A stretch of 64,000 nt of DNA from Ignavibacteriota bacterium (GCA_016212665.1 JACREZ010000004.1:1-64000); one strand, 5' to 3'. Counted from the stretch's first letter, positions 55,216 through 63,656 are shown. Notes: generated by a model not told the origin, from the sequence alone. Program-made: numbers and translations.

Positions 55216-56565
55216 CTACTTTTTCCTTTTGGCTTTTAAATTGTTCCACCACTTCTCCAACCTTTCTTTTATCTCTTTTTCTTTCCCTTCTTCCGTCGGC
55301 TGATAAAATACTTTCTCTTTCAAATTATCCGGTAAATATTGTTGCTCAACAAAATGTCCGTCATAGTTGTGACTGTATTTATATTCCTCGCCGTACTTCA
55401 ATTCCTTCATCAACTTCGTCGACGCGTTGCGGAGATGAAGCGGAACTTCGCCGCTCGATTGTGTTCGTACAATTTCCAACGCATCCTCAATCGCCCGGTA
55501 CGACGCGTTACTTTTTGGCGCAGATGCAAGATACGTTGCCGCCTGAGCAAGAATAATTCTCGCTTCCGGCATCCCGATGTAATCTACTGCGGTGAAGCAA
55601 CTTGTGGCAATCGTCAGAGCGTACGGGTCGGCATTCCCGACATCTTCCGACGCAAGTACTATCATTCTGCGCGCAATGAATTTCGGGTCTTCGCCTCCAT
55701 CCAACATTCGCGCAAGCCAGTAAACAGCCGCGTCCGGGTCGCTGCCACGAATACTCTTGATGAATGCAGAAATAATGTTGTAATGTTCTTCTCCCCCTTT
55801 ATCGTACTTTGTAGTTTTCTTTTGAAAAACTTTTTCAACAATTTCCTTTGAAACAATTCGTTCGTTCTTCCCGGTCGGCTTGGTGATTCTCAAAGCAGTT
55901 TCGAGAGAGTTCAGCAACACCCGCGCATCGCCAGCGGCATACAACATCAACAATTCCCGCTCGGATTCACCAATCGTCACCGACATTTTCTTCAATACGA
56001 AATCTTCTGCAAGTGCATGATTCAAAATAGTATTCAGTTCATTGACTCCCAACGGTTCAAGCACATACACGCGGCATCGGGAAAGCAATGGCGAAATTAC
56101 TTCAAACGATGGATTCTCCGTCGTCGCTCCAATGAGCGTAATGTTTCCATCTTCAACACTGTGAAGTAACGCGTCTTGTTGCGCTTTATTGAACCGGTGA
56201 ATTTCATCTATGAAAAGAATTGTACGCTTATTTAATTTCTTCCTGTTTATTTCCGCTCTGTCTAACACTTTCCGAACTTCCGCGACTCCCGAAGTTACCG
56301 CGCTCATTTGAAAATATTCTGCTTTCGTATGCTCTGCAATCACACGAGCAAGTGTAGTCTTCCCGCATCCTGGCGGTCCCCAGAAAATCATCGAAGGGAC
56401 TTCATCCTTCTCGATGAGAATGCGAAGCGACTTCTCTTCACCAACTAAATGCGTCTGCCCGACAAACTCGCTGAGAGTTTTCGGGCGCACTCGTTCCGCA
56501 AGTGGAGCGAATTGTTGTTGTGAAGATTTTTCTTTGGAAGGAGAGTCTCGTTCAAATAATTCCAT
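55216..56565 (-). CDS. rarA: Replication-associated recombination protein A (AAA+ ATPase)
   Basis: 449 residues of the RarA/MgsA/WRNIP1 type, acting at stalled replication forks. The Walker A motif GPPGCGKTT (about 61-69), Walker B FIDEIHRF, sensor 1 GATTENPSF and the C-terminal clamp-loader-like region (KSIRGSDPDAAVYWLARML) are all present. The ATG at 56565 is used rather than the TTG at 56568. A heptamer fold-back lies directly upstream. Confidence 0.95.
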   Translation of the reverse strand: MELFERDSPSKEKSSQQQFAPLAERVRPKTLSEFVGQTHLVGEEKSLRILIEKDEVPSMIFWGPPGCGKTTLARVIAEHTKAEYFQMSAVTSGVAEVRKVLDRAEINRKKLNKRTILFIDEIHRFNKAQQDALLHSVEDGNITLIGATTENPSFEVISPLLSRCRVYVLEPLGVNELNTILNHALAEDFVLKKMSVTIGESERELLMLYAAGDARVLLNSLETALRITKPTGKNERIVSKEIVEKVFQKKTTKYDKGGEEHYNIISAFIKSIRGSDPDAAVYWLARMLDGGEDPKFIARRMIVLASEDVGNADPYALTIATSCFTAVDYIGMPEARIILAQAATYLASAPKSNASYRAIEDALEIVRTQSSGEVPLHLRNASTKLMKELKYGEEYKYSHNYDGHFVEQQYLPDNLKEKVFYQPTEEGKEKEIKERLEKWWNNLKAKRKK

Positions 56566-56577
56566 CAACTACCTCGA

Positions 56578-56654
56578 CTGATATGCGATATGAGATTTGG
56601 GATATGAGCGATAATATTTTGCAAATATCTCATTTCCCACATCTCACATCACTT
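56578..56654. repeat. Heptamer fold-back between divIC-like gene and rarA
   Basis: 7-mers with GATATGA consensus on the left and ACATCTC consensus on the right. The arms 56587-56608 and 56629-56650 pair with three mismatches over 22 bases around a 20-base loop. The right arm reaches into the stop codon of the divIC-like gene. Confidence 0.75.
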
Positions 56655-56987
56655 CTTAATCTTGTATACCGTCTCGCCTTCTCGAATCATTCCATATTTA
56701 TCACGGGCGACTTTTTCGATGGCAAACTTCGATGTGTCAAGGTCGGCGGATTGTTTCTGAAGATAAAGCGAATCAACGCGCGCTTGTTGGATGAGCAACG
56801 CCATTTCTTCCTTTTGTTTTTGGAGATGATAACGGTCGAGCAATCCTTTGTCGCTGAACGTTATCATTCCTGCAACGAAGAAAAGAATGACGACTGACCA
56901 CATCAACTTTTTATTTCTGAAAAGCCGACGGAGCCAGTTCGGTAGAAATTTATGAGAAGAATCTTTTCGGTAGTAGAGGTCGTTCAT
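56649..56987 (-). CDS. DivIC/FtsB-like septum formation protein
   Basis: 112 residues. A short basic cytoplasmic tail is followed by one membrane helix (WSVVILFFVAGMITF, about 30-45), a coiled coil (YHLQKQKEEMALLIQQARVD) and the conserved EKVARDKYGMIREGE end of the DivIC/FtsB family. It joins the divisome through FtsL and FtsQ. It lies 33 bases after ddl, a common link between wall synthesis and division genes. Confidence 0.88.
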   Translation of the reverse strand: MNDLYYRKDSSHKFLPNWLRRLFRNKKLMWSVVILFFVAGMITFSDKGLLDRYHLQKQKEEMALLIQQARVDSLYLQKQSADLDTSKFAIEKVARDKYGMIREGETVYKIKK

Positions 56988-57020
56988 GGCGATTGAATGT
57001 AAGACTTCTCAGCCAAGAAA

Positions 57021-58235
57021 TCAACTTTTCTGATACCATTTTGTCTTGGGTTGGTACGATGTTTTGAGTGATAGTTTCTGACGATGTCGCTCGAACGCCA
57101 AACCGATAAGTTTATCGAGCAACGTTGAGTAGGAAAGCCCGGACGCCTGCCATAACTTCGGGTACATGCTGATGGAAGTGAAGCCGGGTATCGTGTTGAT
57201 TTCATTCAAATAAAACCTGTTTGTGCCTTTTTCGACCAAGAAATCCACCCGTGCCATGCCCGCACAATCAATCGCTTTGAAACCAAGCAACGCGTACTTC
57301 TGAATCTTTTTGATGACTGATTTAGGAAGTTTGGCGGGGATGACTTCCCTTGATTTCCCGTCAACATACTTTGCATCGTAGTCGTAAAACTCGTTCGAAG
57401 AAATTATTTCTCCCGGAACCGAAGCGAGAGGTTCATCATTTCCCAAAACGCTCACTTCAATCTCACGAGCATTTACGATTCCCTTCTCGATAAGAATTTT
57501 TCTATCGTACTCCATTGCCAACTTCATTGCACGTATCAATTCCTTCCTGTCATGCGCTTTGGAGATTCCCACACTTGAACCGGAGTTTGCCGGTTTCACG
57601 AAACATGGATATTGTAATTTTGTCTCGACCTCTTTGATAAGACGTTCGCGCCTTGTTCTGAACTCCTTGCTCAAAAACCAAACGTATGGTGCAACCGGAA
57701 TCCCCGCTCGTTCAAACAGTTGCTTTGAAATTATTTTATCCATCCCGACCGATGAACCGAGAACTCCAGCACCAACGTACGGAAGGTTGGCAAGTTCGAA
57801 CAACCCTTGCATTGTTCCATCTTCCCCAAACGCTCCGTGAAGCACAGGAAAAAGCACATCTAACCGGGAAACCATCGGCGGATATATTTCTCCATACACA
57901 CCGACTAATCCCTGAAACGTCGGGTCGGGAAGAACTATTTGCACCGTTTCATTCACCACCCATTGACGCTCTTTCAAAATGGTCATGACATTTTCCGAAC
58001 TCATCCATTTTCCATCCCGTGTAATGCCGATGGGAATTACTTCATACTTTTTCTTATCCAACGCATTCATCACTGCGGTTGCAGAAACAAGTGATACTTC
58101 ATGCTCGGCAGAACGACCACCGAACACAACACCGACTCTTATTTTGGGTTTGCGGTTTCTGCCCGCCTTGGGCGGGTGCGTTTGTGGTTTGAAGTTTTTG
58201 ATTTCTGATTTCTGATTTCTGATTTCTGATTTCAT
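57021..58235 (-). CDS. ddl: D-alanine--D-alanine ligase
   Basis: 404 residues; joins two D-Ala for peptidoglycan. The ATP-grasp motifs are complete: [42 protein letters not shown] and [10 protein letters not shown]. The family normally begins at [10 protein letters not shown], but here about 31 residues precede it. They are encoded by heptamer repeats and a CCCGCCTTGGGCGGG hairpin, and there is no ATG, GTG or TTG in frame between the ATG at 58235 and the conserved start. The leader therefore seems to be translated. It lies 60 bases after the aldolase gene. Confidence 0.94.
   Translation of the reverse strand: MKSEIRNQKSEIKNFKPQTHPPKAGRNRKPKIRVGVVFGGRSAEHEVSLVSATAVMNALDKKKYEVIPIGITRDGKWMSSENVMTILKERQWVVNETVQIVLPDPTFQGLVGVYGEIYPPMVSRLDVLFPVLHGAFGEDGTMQGLFELANLPYVGAGVLGSSVGMDKIISKQLFERAGIPVAPYVWFLSKEFRTRRERLIKEVETKLQYPCFVKPANSGSSVGISKAHDRKELIRAMKLAMEYDRKILIEKGIVNAREIEVSVLGNDEPLASVPGEIISSNEFYDYDAKYVDGKSREVIPAKLPKSVIKKIQKYALLGFKAIDCAGMARVDFLVEKGTNRFYLNEINTIPGFTSISMYPKLWQASGLSYSTLLDKLIGLAFERHRQKLSLKTSYQPKTKWYQKS
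58147..58235. repeat. Heptamer array forming the 5' end of ddl
   Basis: Five (T/A)TTTCTGA-register units (58199-58233) give the peptide [10 protein letters not shown] looser 7-base register (GTTTGCG, GTTTCTG) continues inside the gene to about 58147 and flanks a CCCGCC/GGCGGG hairpin. Confidence 0.8.
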
Positions 58236-58273
58236 TGTAAATTAGTTTCTGTTTATATGTACTTATTGTAGGA

Positions 58274-58315
58274 GTTGAGAAACAAGAAACAAGCATCAAG
58301 CATCAAGCATCTGTC
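58274..58315. repeat. Heptamer array at the 3' end of the aldolase gene
   Basis: Six 7-mers (AACAAGC and ATCAAGC types). On the minus strand they encode the last residues (QMLDA) and the stop codon of the aldolase gene. Confidence 0.75.
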
Positions 58316-59036
58316 GAATTACTTTCCGTACATCTACAGAACTTTCTGTATTCTCTTCACCAACAACACACGAAATCTTATCGGTGATTTCTTTCCCGTA
58401 CGATTGCTGACTGATTGCACGAAGTTTTTCAATCTCTTCCTGTGAAAGCAATTTCTCACCGCCCAACATTTTTGCAACAAACGTAATATGCGCGGCGTGT
58501 TCGACTTTTTCCATTTTGTAATACGCATCCCACAAATCCCTACCGTACGTTACCACGCCGTGATTAGCAAGCAAGATTGCATCGGTCTGTTTGACAAACG
58601 GAGCGATAGACAAAGCAACTTCTTCCGTTGACGGTGTTGCATACTCAGCCAACGGAACTGCTCCAAGTCCGACAATCACTTCAGGAAAGACACAACTTGT
58701 GAGAGGTACTCTCGCCGCCGCAAACCCCGTTGCATAAATCGGATGCGCATGAACAACAGCGTTCACGTCAGGGCGTTGTTGGTAAATGAAAAGGTGCATT
58801 CTGAATTCGGTTGATGGCTTATGATTTCGGATTGCGGATTGCGGATTGCGGATTACAATATTTCCATTGTTATCTACTTCAAGAATATCATCTTCCGTTA
58901 CCATGCCTTTGTTGATGCCGCTTCGTGTTGTAAGAAAGTTGCCGTTCTCCAGACGAGCGCTTACGTTGCCGTCGGTGGCGGAGACGAAACCTTTGAAGTA
59001 AAGGCGATTGCAAACTTCAACTAAATCATGAAACAT
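58296..59036 (-). CDS. Class II aldolase/adducin-family protein
   Basis: 246 residues. The zinc-binding HAHP motif (AVVHAHPIYATGFAAAR), the upstream SATDGNVSARL substrate loop and the later LLANHGVVTYG are all present, as in L-fuculose-phosphate aldolase, ribulose-phosphate epimerase-like or methylthioribulose-phosphate dehydratase enzymes. The exact substrate is not resolvable. An insertion of about ten residues (VIRNPQSAIRN) encoded by a heptamer array precedes the conserved KPSTE motif. The ATG at 59036 itself lies in another heptamer array. Confidence 0.85.
   Translation of the reverse strand: MFHDLVEVCNRLYFKGFVSATDGNVSARLENGNFLTTRSGINKGMVTEDDILEVDNNGNIVIRNPQSAIRNHKPSTEFRMHLFIYQQRPDVNAVVHAHPIYATGFAAARVPLTSCVFPEVIVGLGAVPLAEYATPSTEEVALSIAPFVKQTDAILLANHGVVTYGRDLWDAYYKMEKVEHAAHITFVAKMLGGEKLLSQEEIEKLRAISQQSYGKEITDKISCVVGEENTESSVDVRKVIRQMLDA
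58821..58856. repeat. Heptamer array inside the aldolase gene
   Basis: Five 7-mers, mostly GATTGCG, read on the minus strand as IRNPQSAIRN. They lie between the conserved GNI strand and the KPSTE motif. Confidence 0.82.
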
Positions 59037-59070
59037 AAATCTTATATCATGAATCTTGAATCATTATAAC
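59022..59070. repeat. Heptamer array bridging two genes
   Basis: Seven 7-mers with T(G/A)AATC(A/T) consensus cover the 27-base gap, the stop codon of the upstream methyltransferase/reductase gene and the start codon of the aldolase gene. Confidence 0.7.
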
Positions 59071-60893
59071 ACCGAAAGCAACTCATCCACCACGCTATAC
59101 TTCCTGAACGGCGGCATGATGTAAATTCCTGCAACAGCAGATTTTGCTTCTTTGATAAAATCCTGTGAGAGTTTGACACCAAGTTTCGCCGCGTTTTTCT
59201 CTGCGTGTTGCATCATCTCTCTGAATCGTTCTGGAATTCTCATACCGGGAACTTCGTGATGAAGGAACTCTGCGTGCTTGTAACTCCGAAGCGGAATAAT
59301 GCCGAGCATGATTGGCAGATGCAAGTGTTCAATACGTTTGAGAAATGTTTCAAGTGTTTTCATTTCAAACAAGGGCTGAGTGAACGCTATATTCACACCC
59401 GCTTCGACTTTCTTTTCAAGCCGTTCAATTTCATAATCCAAATTATCGGCAGAAGGATTTGCCGCGCACGCGATATAAAATGAAGTCGGTTCACCAATCG
59501 TATTTCCCATGATGTCCGTGCCTCGGTTCATCGAACTGATGGAACGAATCAACCCAATCGAATCAACATCGAAGACGGAAGTTGCGTGCGGATAATCTCC
59601 GATGTTTGCCGGGTCGCCGGTAATGCACAATATATTCCTGATGCCGAGTGCGTGCGCCCCGAGAAGTTCTGCCTGCAAGCCAATCAGGTTGTGGTCACGC
59701 GATGCACGGTGACACATCGTCTCGATACCAACTCGCTGTTGAATCATCGTCGAGATTGCGATGGAACTCATTCGCAAGCGCGCTCGTGCGCCTTCGGTAA
59801 TATTGACGGCATCAATCTTTCGTTCGTAGCAGTATTGTGCTCCTTCCAAAACACTTGACATATCAGTGCCGCGTGGAATATCGAGTTCCACCGCTGTCAT
59901 CAATTTCTTTCCGACATTGCGGGCAAACTTCGACCAGCGCGATGCTTCTGTATAATACCGCGGTTCAAGTTCAGCGCTGATGTGCTCTCTTGATTTGATT
60001 TCAATTTTCGGAGACGGCTTCCCGACTTTCATTCCTTTCACAACATCGGCAATTGCTTTAATGTGTGAAGGAGTCGAGCCGCAACATGCACCTATCAATG
60101 TCACGCCCGATTCGACAAGTTCTTTTGCATACGTTGCAAGATATTCCGGCGTCGTGTGATAAATTGAACGACCGTTGAGCAATGTCGGAATTCCCGCCGC
60201 AGGTTGCGCCGCAAGAATGACTCCGTCTTTGTGAACATTCCGAATAATGCTGAACATTCTCTGCGGACCGACAGTGCAGTTCGCCCCGACAACATCGGCT
60301 CCTGCTTCAATGAGGTGTTCGATGACTTCAATTGGATATGTACCGTTGAGAATCGCGCCATCTTCTGCAAACGCTTTTTGTGCAACGATGGGAAGATTCG
60401 TCAGTTCCTTGGCAACGGTGAGCGCTTCGTCAAGTTCCTGCACGCTAACAAATGTTTCAAGCATTATCAAATCAACGCCGGCTTCGAGCAAGAGTTCGAT
60501 TTGTTCTTTGAAGGCATCACGCGCCTGTTGCTTTTTGATTTTACCAATCGGCTCCAGCAACATGCCTGTCGGACCGACAGCGCCTGCAACATACACTTCG
60601 TTGTTTGCCGCGCGTCGGGCAATCTCAACGCCTGCTAAATTGATTTCGCGAAGTTTATCCTGCAAATGAAACTGACCGAGTCGCAAACGATTTGCAGAGA
60701 ACGTATTCGTCTCAATAATCTCCGAACCCGCTTCGATGTACTCACGATGAATTCGCTCGACTATATCGGGATTCTTGATGTTCTGAAGTTCATGCGGAAG
60801 TTCCGGGTACTCGTACAAATCAAGTACGGTTCCCATCGCTCCGTCACAGATGATGGGCGATTCTTTAATACGTTCGAGAAAAGGTTTCTTCAT
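59064..60893 (-). CDS. Bifunctional homocysteine S-methyltransferase / 5,10-methylenetetrahydrofolate reductase
   Basis: 609 residues, a fusion like Bacillus YitJ. The N-terminal half (1-290) is the homocysteine methyltransferase barrel with DGAMGT at the start and the zinc Cys residues in GANCTVGP and GACCGS. The C-terminal half (about 320-609) is the FAD-dependent MTHFR barrel (AVELDIPRGTD, LCITGDPAN, GVNIAFTQPLF, LGIIPLRSYK). It would make the methyl donor and methionine from homocysteine. The ATG at 60893 follows a terminator, so it begins a new transcript leading into the aldolase and ddl. Confidence 0.94.
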   Translation of the reverse strand: MKKPFLERIKESPIICDGAMGTVLDLYEYPELPHELQNIKNPDIVERIHREYIEAGSEIIETNTFSANRLRLGQFHLQDKLREINLAGVEIARRAANNEVYVAGAVGPTGMLLEPIGKIKKQQARDAFKEQIELLLEAGVDLIMLETFVSVQELDEALTVAKELTNLPIVAQKAFAEDGAILNGTYPIEVIEHLIEAGADVVGANCTVGPQRMFSIIRNVHKDGVILAAQPAAGIPTLLNGRSIYHTTPEYLATYAKELVESGVTLIGACCGSTPSHIKAIADVVKGMKVGKPSPKIEIKSREHISAELEPRYYTEASRWSKFARNVGKKLMTAVELDIPRGTDMSSVLEGAQYCYERKIDAVNITEGARARLRMSSIAISTMIQQRVGIETMCHRASRDHNLIGLQAELLGAHALGIRNILCITGDPANIGDYPHATSVFDVDSIGLIRSISSMNRGTDIMGNTIGEPTSFYIACAANPSADNLDYEIERLEKKVEAGVNIAFTQPLFEMKTLETFLKRIEHLHLPIMLGIIPLRSYKHAEFLHHEVPGMRIPERFREMMQHAEKNAAKLGVKLSQDFIKEAKSAVAGIYIMPPFRKYSVVDELLSVL

Positions 60894-60901
60894 AATTCAA
60901 T

Positions 60902-60924
60902 AAAAAATCCCGTCAGGGACGGGA
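60902..60924 (-). terminator. Intrinsic terminator
   Basis: The arms TCCCGTC and GACGGGA enclose loop CCT on the minus strand and are followed by TTTTTT. It lies 47 bases after the DUF2283 stop and nine bases before the methyltransferase ATG. It could end the upstream operon or act as an attenuator for the methyltransferase gene. Confidence 0.8.
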
Positions 60925-60970
60925 CAATTATACACAATACTTAATCGTTTTGCAATCAGTCGTTCTTAAA

Positions 60971-61171
60971 TTAAACAGTTTCAAACTGTAATTGTTTGAG
61001 AAACTTTTCATTTACTCGTTCTCGAATATTCAGCAATTCTATTCCCACGACATTATTCTTTTCGTCATAGTCAAGAATAACTCCGGGCTTAATCTGTTCC
61101 GAATCAACAATTGCTGATTCATCAAGTCGCAAGTATAATGCATTACTATTCAGGTCAACTTTTAATCTCAT
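60971..61171 (-). CDS. DUF2283 protein (putative antitoxin)
   Basis: 66 residues with the compact DUF2283 pattern (DLNSNALYLRLDES...VILDYDEKNNVVGIELLN). DUF2283 genes commonly follow DUF4258 genes; the two overlap here by four bases, suggesting a toxin-antitoxin-like pair. Function not proven. Confidence 0.85.
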   Translation of the reverse strand: MRLKVDLNSNALYLRLDESAIVDSEQIKPGVILDYDEKNNVVGIELLNIRERVNEKFLKQLQFETV

Positions 61172-61407
61172 TTTAACTTCCTTATTCTTCTATCAAAAAA
61201 TACTGTTACAATTTTACCAGAAATTGGATTAACAACAACCCTTAAAAATCGTCCACCAAAATCATTTATTTGTTTGATGTAGTGGATTGTTCCGTCGTCC
61301 TCGACAAATCGTTCGTCCGGGTTTTCAATTGCTGTGTAAATCCATGTATCAGAAATCGCCCGTTCTCGTTGAACATTCAGAGCATGGTCTGTAAAATCTA
61401 ATTTCAC
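61168..61407 (-). CDS. DUF4258 protein (putative toxin)
   Basis: 79 residues of the DUF4258 type (FTDHALNVQRERAISDTW...HYIKQINDFGGRFLRVVVN...VTVFFDRRIRKLK), related in outline to RelE-like small beta-sheet proteins. The only usable start is a GTG at 61407. It overlaps the downstream DUF2283 gene. Confidence 0.82.
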   Translation of the reverse strand: MKLDFTDHALNVQRERAISDTWIYTAIENPDERFVEDDGTIHYIKQINDFGGRFLRVVVNPISGKIVTVFFDRRIRKLK

Positions 61408-61446
61408 AGTAGATAATAAGTATTCAAGAGTCGTTTTCCAAAATAT

Positions 61447-61986
61447 TCACTTCGATACCAAGAATTTCTTCACCTTCGTTTCAAACTGCTCAAACGTCCG
61501 CTCACCTGTCAGGAATTCAACCTGTTTTCCATTCGCATCATAAATAAACGTTGCCGGCAACGCACCGCTCCATTCGGGATTCACAGAATTGATGAACGAT
61601 TCATCGTCTCCTTCTTCCTTGATATAACTGAGAAAGTCCACTCCTGTAGTTTGCAACAATGGTCGAATCGTTGAATCAACAATCTCAACATCATCAATTG
61701 CAACAAGAAGCAGTTCAAGTTTGTCATGGTAAGTATTTTTTAACTTGACAAGATACGGCATCTCCTCCTTACATGGAGTACACCAACTCGCCCAGAAATT
61801 TACCACCGTTATCTTGCCGGTATTCGCTTTAATTTTTTTCTGAAGTTGTTCAAAATTGATTTGTTGTACTTCGGGCAGGTTTTGTTTCTGCTTCGTTTCT
61901 TCCTTCTTCGTTTGACAAACCAAAAACAAAAAACTCACTCCCATCATCACGATGAGAGTGAGTTGATGAAATCGTCGTTGGTTCAT
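61447..61986 (-). CDS. TlpA-like thioredoxin-fold lipoprotein
   Basis: About 179 residues. The signal sequence ends in a lipobox-like LFLVC followed by a charged linker. The thioredoxin fold carries the redox motif WCTPC (WASWCTPCKEEMPYL) and a cis-Pro in ALPATFIYD. Such periplasmic reductases serve cytochrome c maturation or thiol repair. The ATG at 61986 overlaps the stop of the upstream redoxin gene (ATGA), so they are translationally coupled. Confidence 0.87.
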   Translation of the reverse strand: MNQRRFHQLTLIVMMGVSFLFLVCQTKKEETKQKQNLPEVQQINFEQLQKKIKANTGKITVVNFWASWCTPCKEEMPYLVKLKNTYHDKLELLLVAIDDVEIVDSTIRPLLQTTGVDFLSYIKEEGDDESFINSVNPEWSGALPATFIYDANGKQVEFLTGERTFEQFETKVKKFLVSK

Positions 61987-62579
61987 TCTGAAAGTTGTGC
62001 CTTCTCTACACGCTTCACCGTGCACCCGAATGCTTTTGTTTCAGCATTTTCTATTTTCTTTCCGGCGAGAAGTGCATCGAGCGCCGCTGCTAAATCTTTC
62101 TTTTCTACTTTGTCAGCGTTTTTGCTGTCGTCAATTCTTCCGTGATAGAGAATCATACCTTTTGTATCCAACACAAACACTTCCGGCGTTACCTGTGCCG
62201 CATACAAATCGGCAATCTTGTTCATGTCGTCTTTCAACACGGGAAATTTGAATTTATTTTCCTTCGAGTGTTTCTCGATGTCGGAAGTTTTTTCCGCTTT
62301 GTTAGAATTCATCCCGACAAAGGCAATGCCTTTTCCTGCATACATGTCATACAATTTTACCATGCGTTCGTTATACGCATTCGAGACGGGACATTCGGTG
62401 GAAATCCACAACAGTACAGTGTACTTATTTTCTTTGAGAAGTTTCTCCAGCGTGAATTCTTTTCCGTCATAATTCTTCAACGCAAACGACGGGGCTTTGT
62501 CACTAATCTTCAGTGACTTCATATCGCCTGCAAATGCTGCAACCGACATGATGAGTAAGAACAAAAGTAGTTTTTTCAT
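61983..62579 (-). CDS. AhpC/TSA-type redoxin, secreted
   Basis: 198 residues. The signal peptide ends near AAFAG. The thioredoxin-like fold has the STECPVSNAYNERM motif, a single-Cys form seen in a redoxin subgroup, and VTPEVFVLD with cis-Pro. A second Cys occurs near the end (FGCTVKRV). It probably works in the periplasm with the coupled TlpA-like protein; its precise substrate is unknown. Confidence 0.83.
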   Translation of the reverse strand: MKKLLLFLLIMSVAAFAGDMKSLKISDKAPSFALKNYDGKEFTLEKLLKENKYTVLLWISTECPVSNAYNERMVKLYDMYAGKGIAFVGMNSNKAEKTSDIEKHSKENKFKFPVLKDDMNKIADLYAAQVTPEVFVLDTKGMILYHGRIDDSKNADKVEKKDLAAALDALLAGKKIENAETKAFGCTVKRVEKAQLSE

Positions 62580-62586
62580 GATGATT

Positions 62587-62618
62587 ATTTGTTAATTGGT
62601 TATTGGTAAATGGTTAAA
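62587..62618. repeat. Heptamer array between asd and the redoxin gene
   Basis: Three AATTGGT-like 7-mers with flanking partial units lie in the 70-base gap between asd and the redoxin gene. Confidence 0.55.
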
Positions 62619-62649
62619 TAAAGTCGTCAATGACTCAGTGAAGCAATCG

Positions 62650-63645
62650 TTAATGTTTCGTAATCCATACTTCAGCAATCTGCACGGCGTTTGTTGCCGC
62701 GCCTTTGCGGAGATTATCTGACACAACCCAGAGATTCAGTCCGTTTTTGGTTGATTCATCACGGCGAATTCTGCCGACGAACACGTCGTCTTTATCGTGC
62801 GCATGGATTGGCATTGGATAAACATTTTGTTTCACATCGTCCTGCACAGTAACACCGGCAGCGTGGTGTAAAGTTTCAAATATTTCTTCGAGTTCAAAAT
62901 GTTTTTCAAACTCTACGTTGATGGATTCGCTGTGACCGCCAACCGCAGGGACACGAACGCATGTCGGCGAAACCTTGATGGTTTCATCACCAAAAATCTT
63001 TTTCGTCTCAAACACCATTTTGTGTTCTTCCCGTGAGTAGCCATCATCGGCAAACACATCAATATGCGGAAGAACATTGTACGCAATCGGATGCGGGAAT
63101 TTTTTTTCGTACGAATCTTCTTCCTCGATCTCCGCATAGAGTTGGTTGACACCTTTTTGTCCTGCACCTGTGACCGATTGATACGTCGAAACAACAATGC
63201 GGCGAATCTTCCATTTATCATGCAACGGTTTCAGCGCAACGCACATTTGAATCGTCGAGCAGTTCGGATTGGCAATGATTCCTTTGTGATGGAAGATTTC
63301 CTTCGCATTCACCTCCGGCACAACAAGCGGAATTCCCTCAATCATGCGGAACGCACTGCTGTTATCAATCACCAACGCACCCGCCTTGACTGCGTGCGGT
63401 GCAAATTCTTTGCTAACCGATGCGCCTGCCGAGAAAAGCGCAATCTCGATTCCCTGAAAACTGTTCGGCGTTAACTCTTCAACGTGAACTCTCTTTCCGT
63501 TAAACTCAACCGTCTTCCCAACCGAATGCGCCGTTGCTAGTGGACGAAGTTTCCCGACCGGAAACTTTCTCTCTTCCAACACCTGAATCATTTTTCTTCC
63601 GACTAAACCCGTTGCACCAACAACCGCAACATCAAATACTTTCAT
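62650..63645 (-). CDS. asd: Aspartate-semialdehyde dehydrogenase
   Basis: 331 residues; reduces aspartyl phosphate to the semialdehyde for lysine, threonine and methionine synthesis and for diaminopimelate. The NADP motif GATGLVGRKM, the SAGASVS loop, the active-site Cys in ANPNCSTIQM and the STYQSVTGAG segment are present. It is 11 bases after lysA, forming a lysine/diaminopimelate operon that also serves cell-wall synthesis. Confidence 0.97.
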   Translation of the reverse strand: MKVFDVAVVGATGLVGRKMIQVLEERKFPVGKLRPLATAHSVGKTVEFNGKRVHVEELTPNSFQGIEIALFSAGASVSKEFAPHAVKAGALVIDNSSAFRMIEGIPLVVPEVNAKEIFHHKGIIANPNCSTIQMCVALKPLHDKWKIRRIVVSTYQSVTGAGQKGVNQLYAEIEEEDSYEKKFPHPIAYNVLPHIDVFADDGYSREEHKMVFETKKIFGDETIKVSPTCVRVPAVGGHSESINVEFEKHFELEEIFETLHHAAGVTVQDDVKQNVYPMPIHAHDKDDVFVGRIRRDESTKNGLNLWVVSDNLRKGAATNAVQIAEVWITKH

Positions 63646-63656
63646 TTAGAACTTTC

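Noticed and set aside
59900-60893. Separate metH-like gene
   Set aside because: The methyltransferase and reductase halves are in one uninterrupted frame, matching known YitJ-type fusions; cobalamin domains of MetH are absent.
60894-60970. SAM or cobalamin riboswitch before the methionine gene
   Set aside because: The leader is under 80 bases and shows only a simple terminator hairpin.
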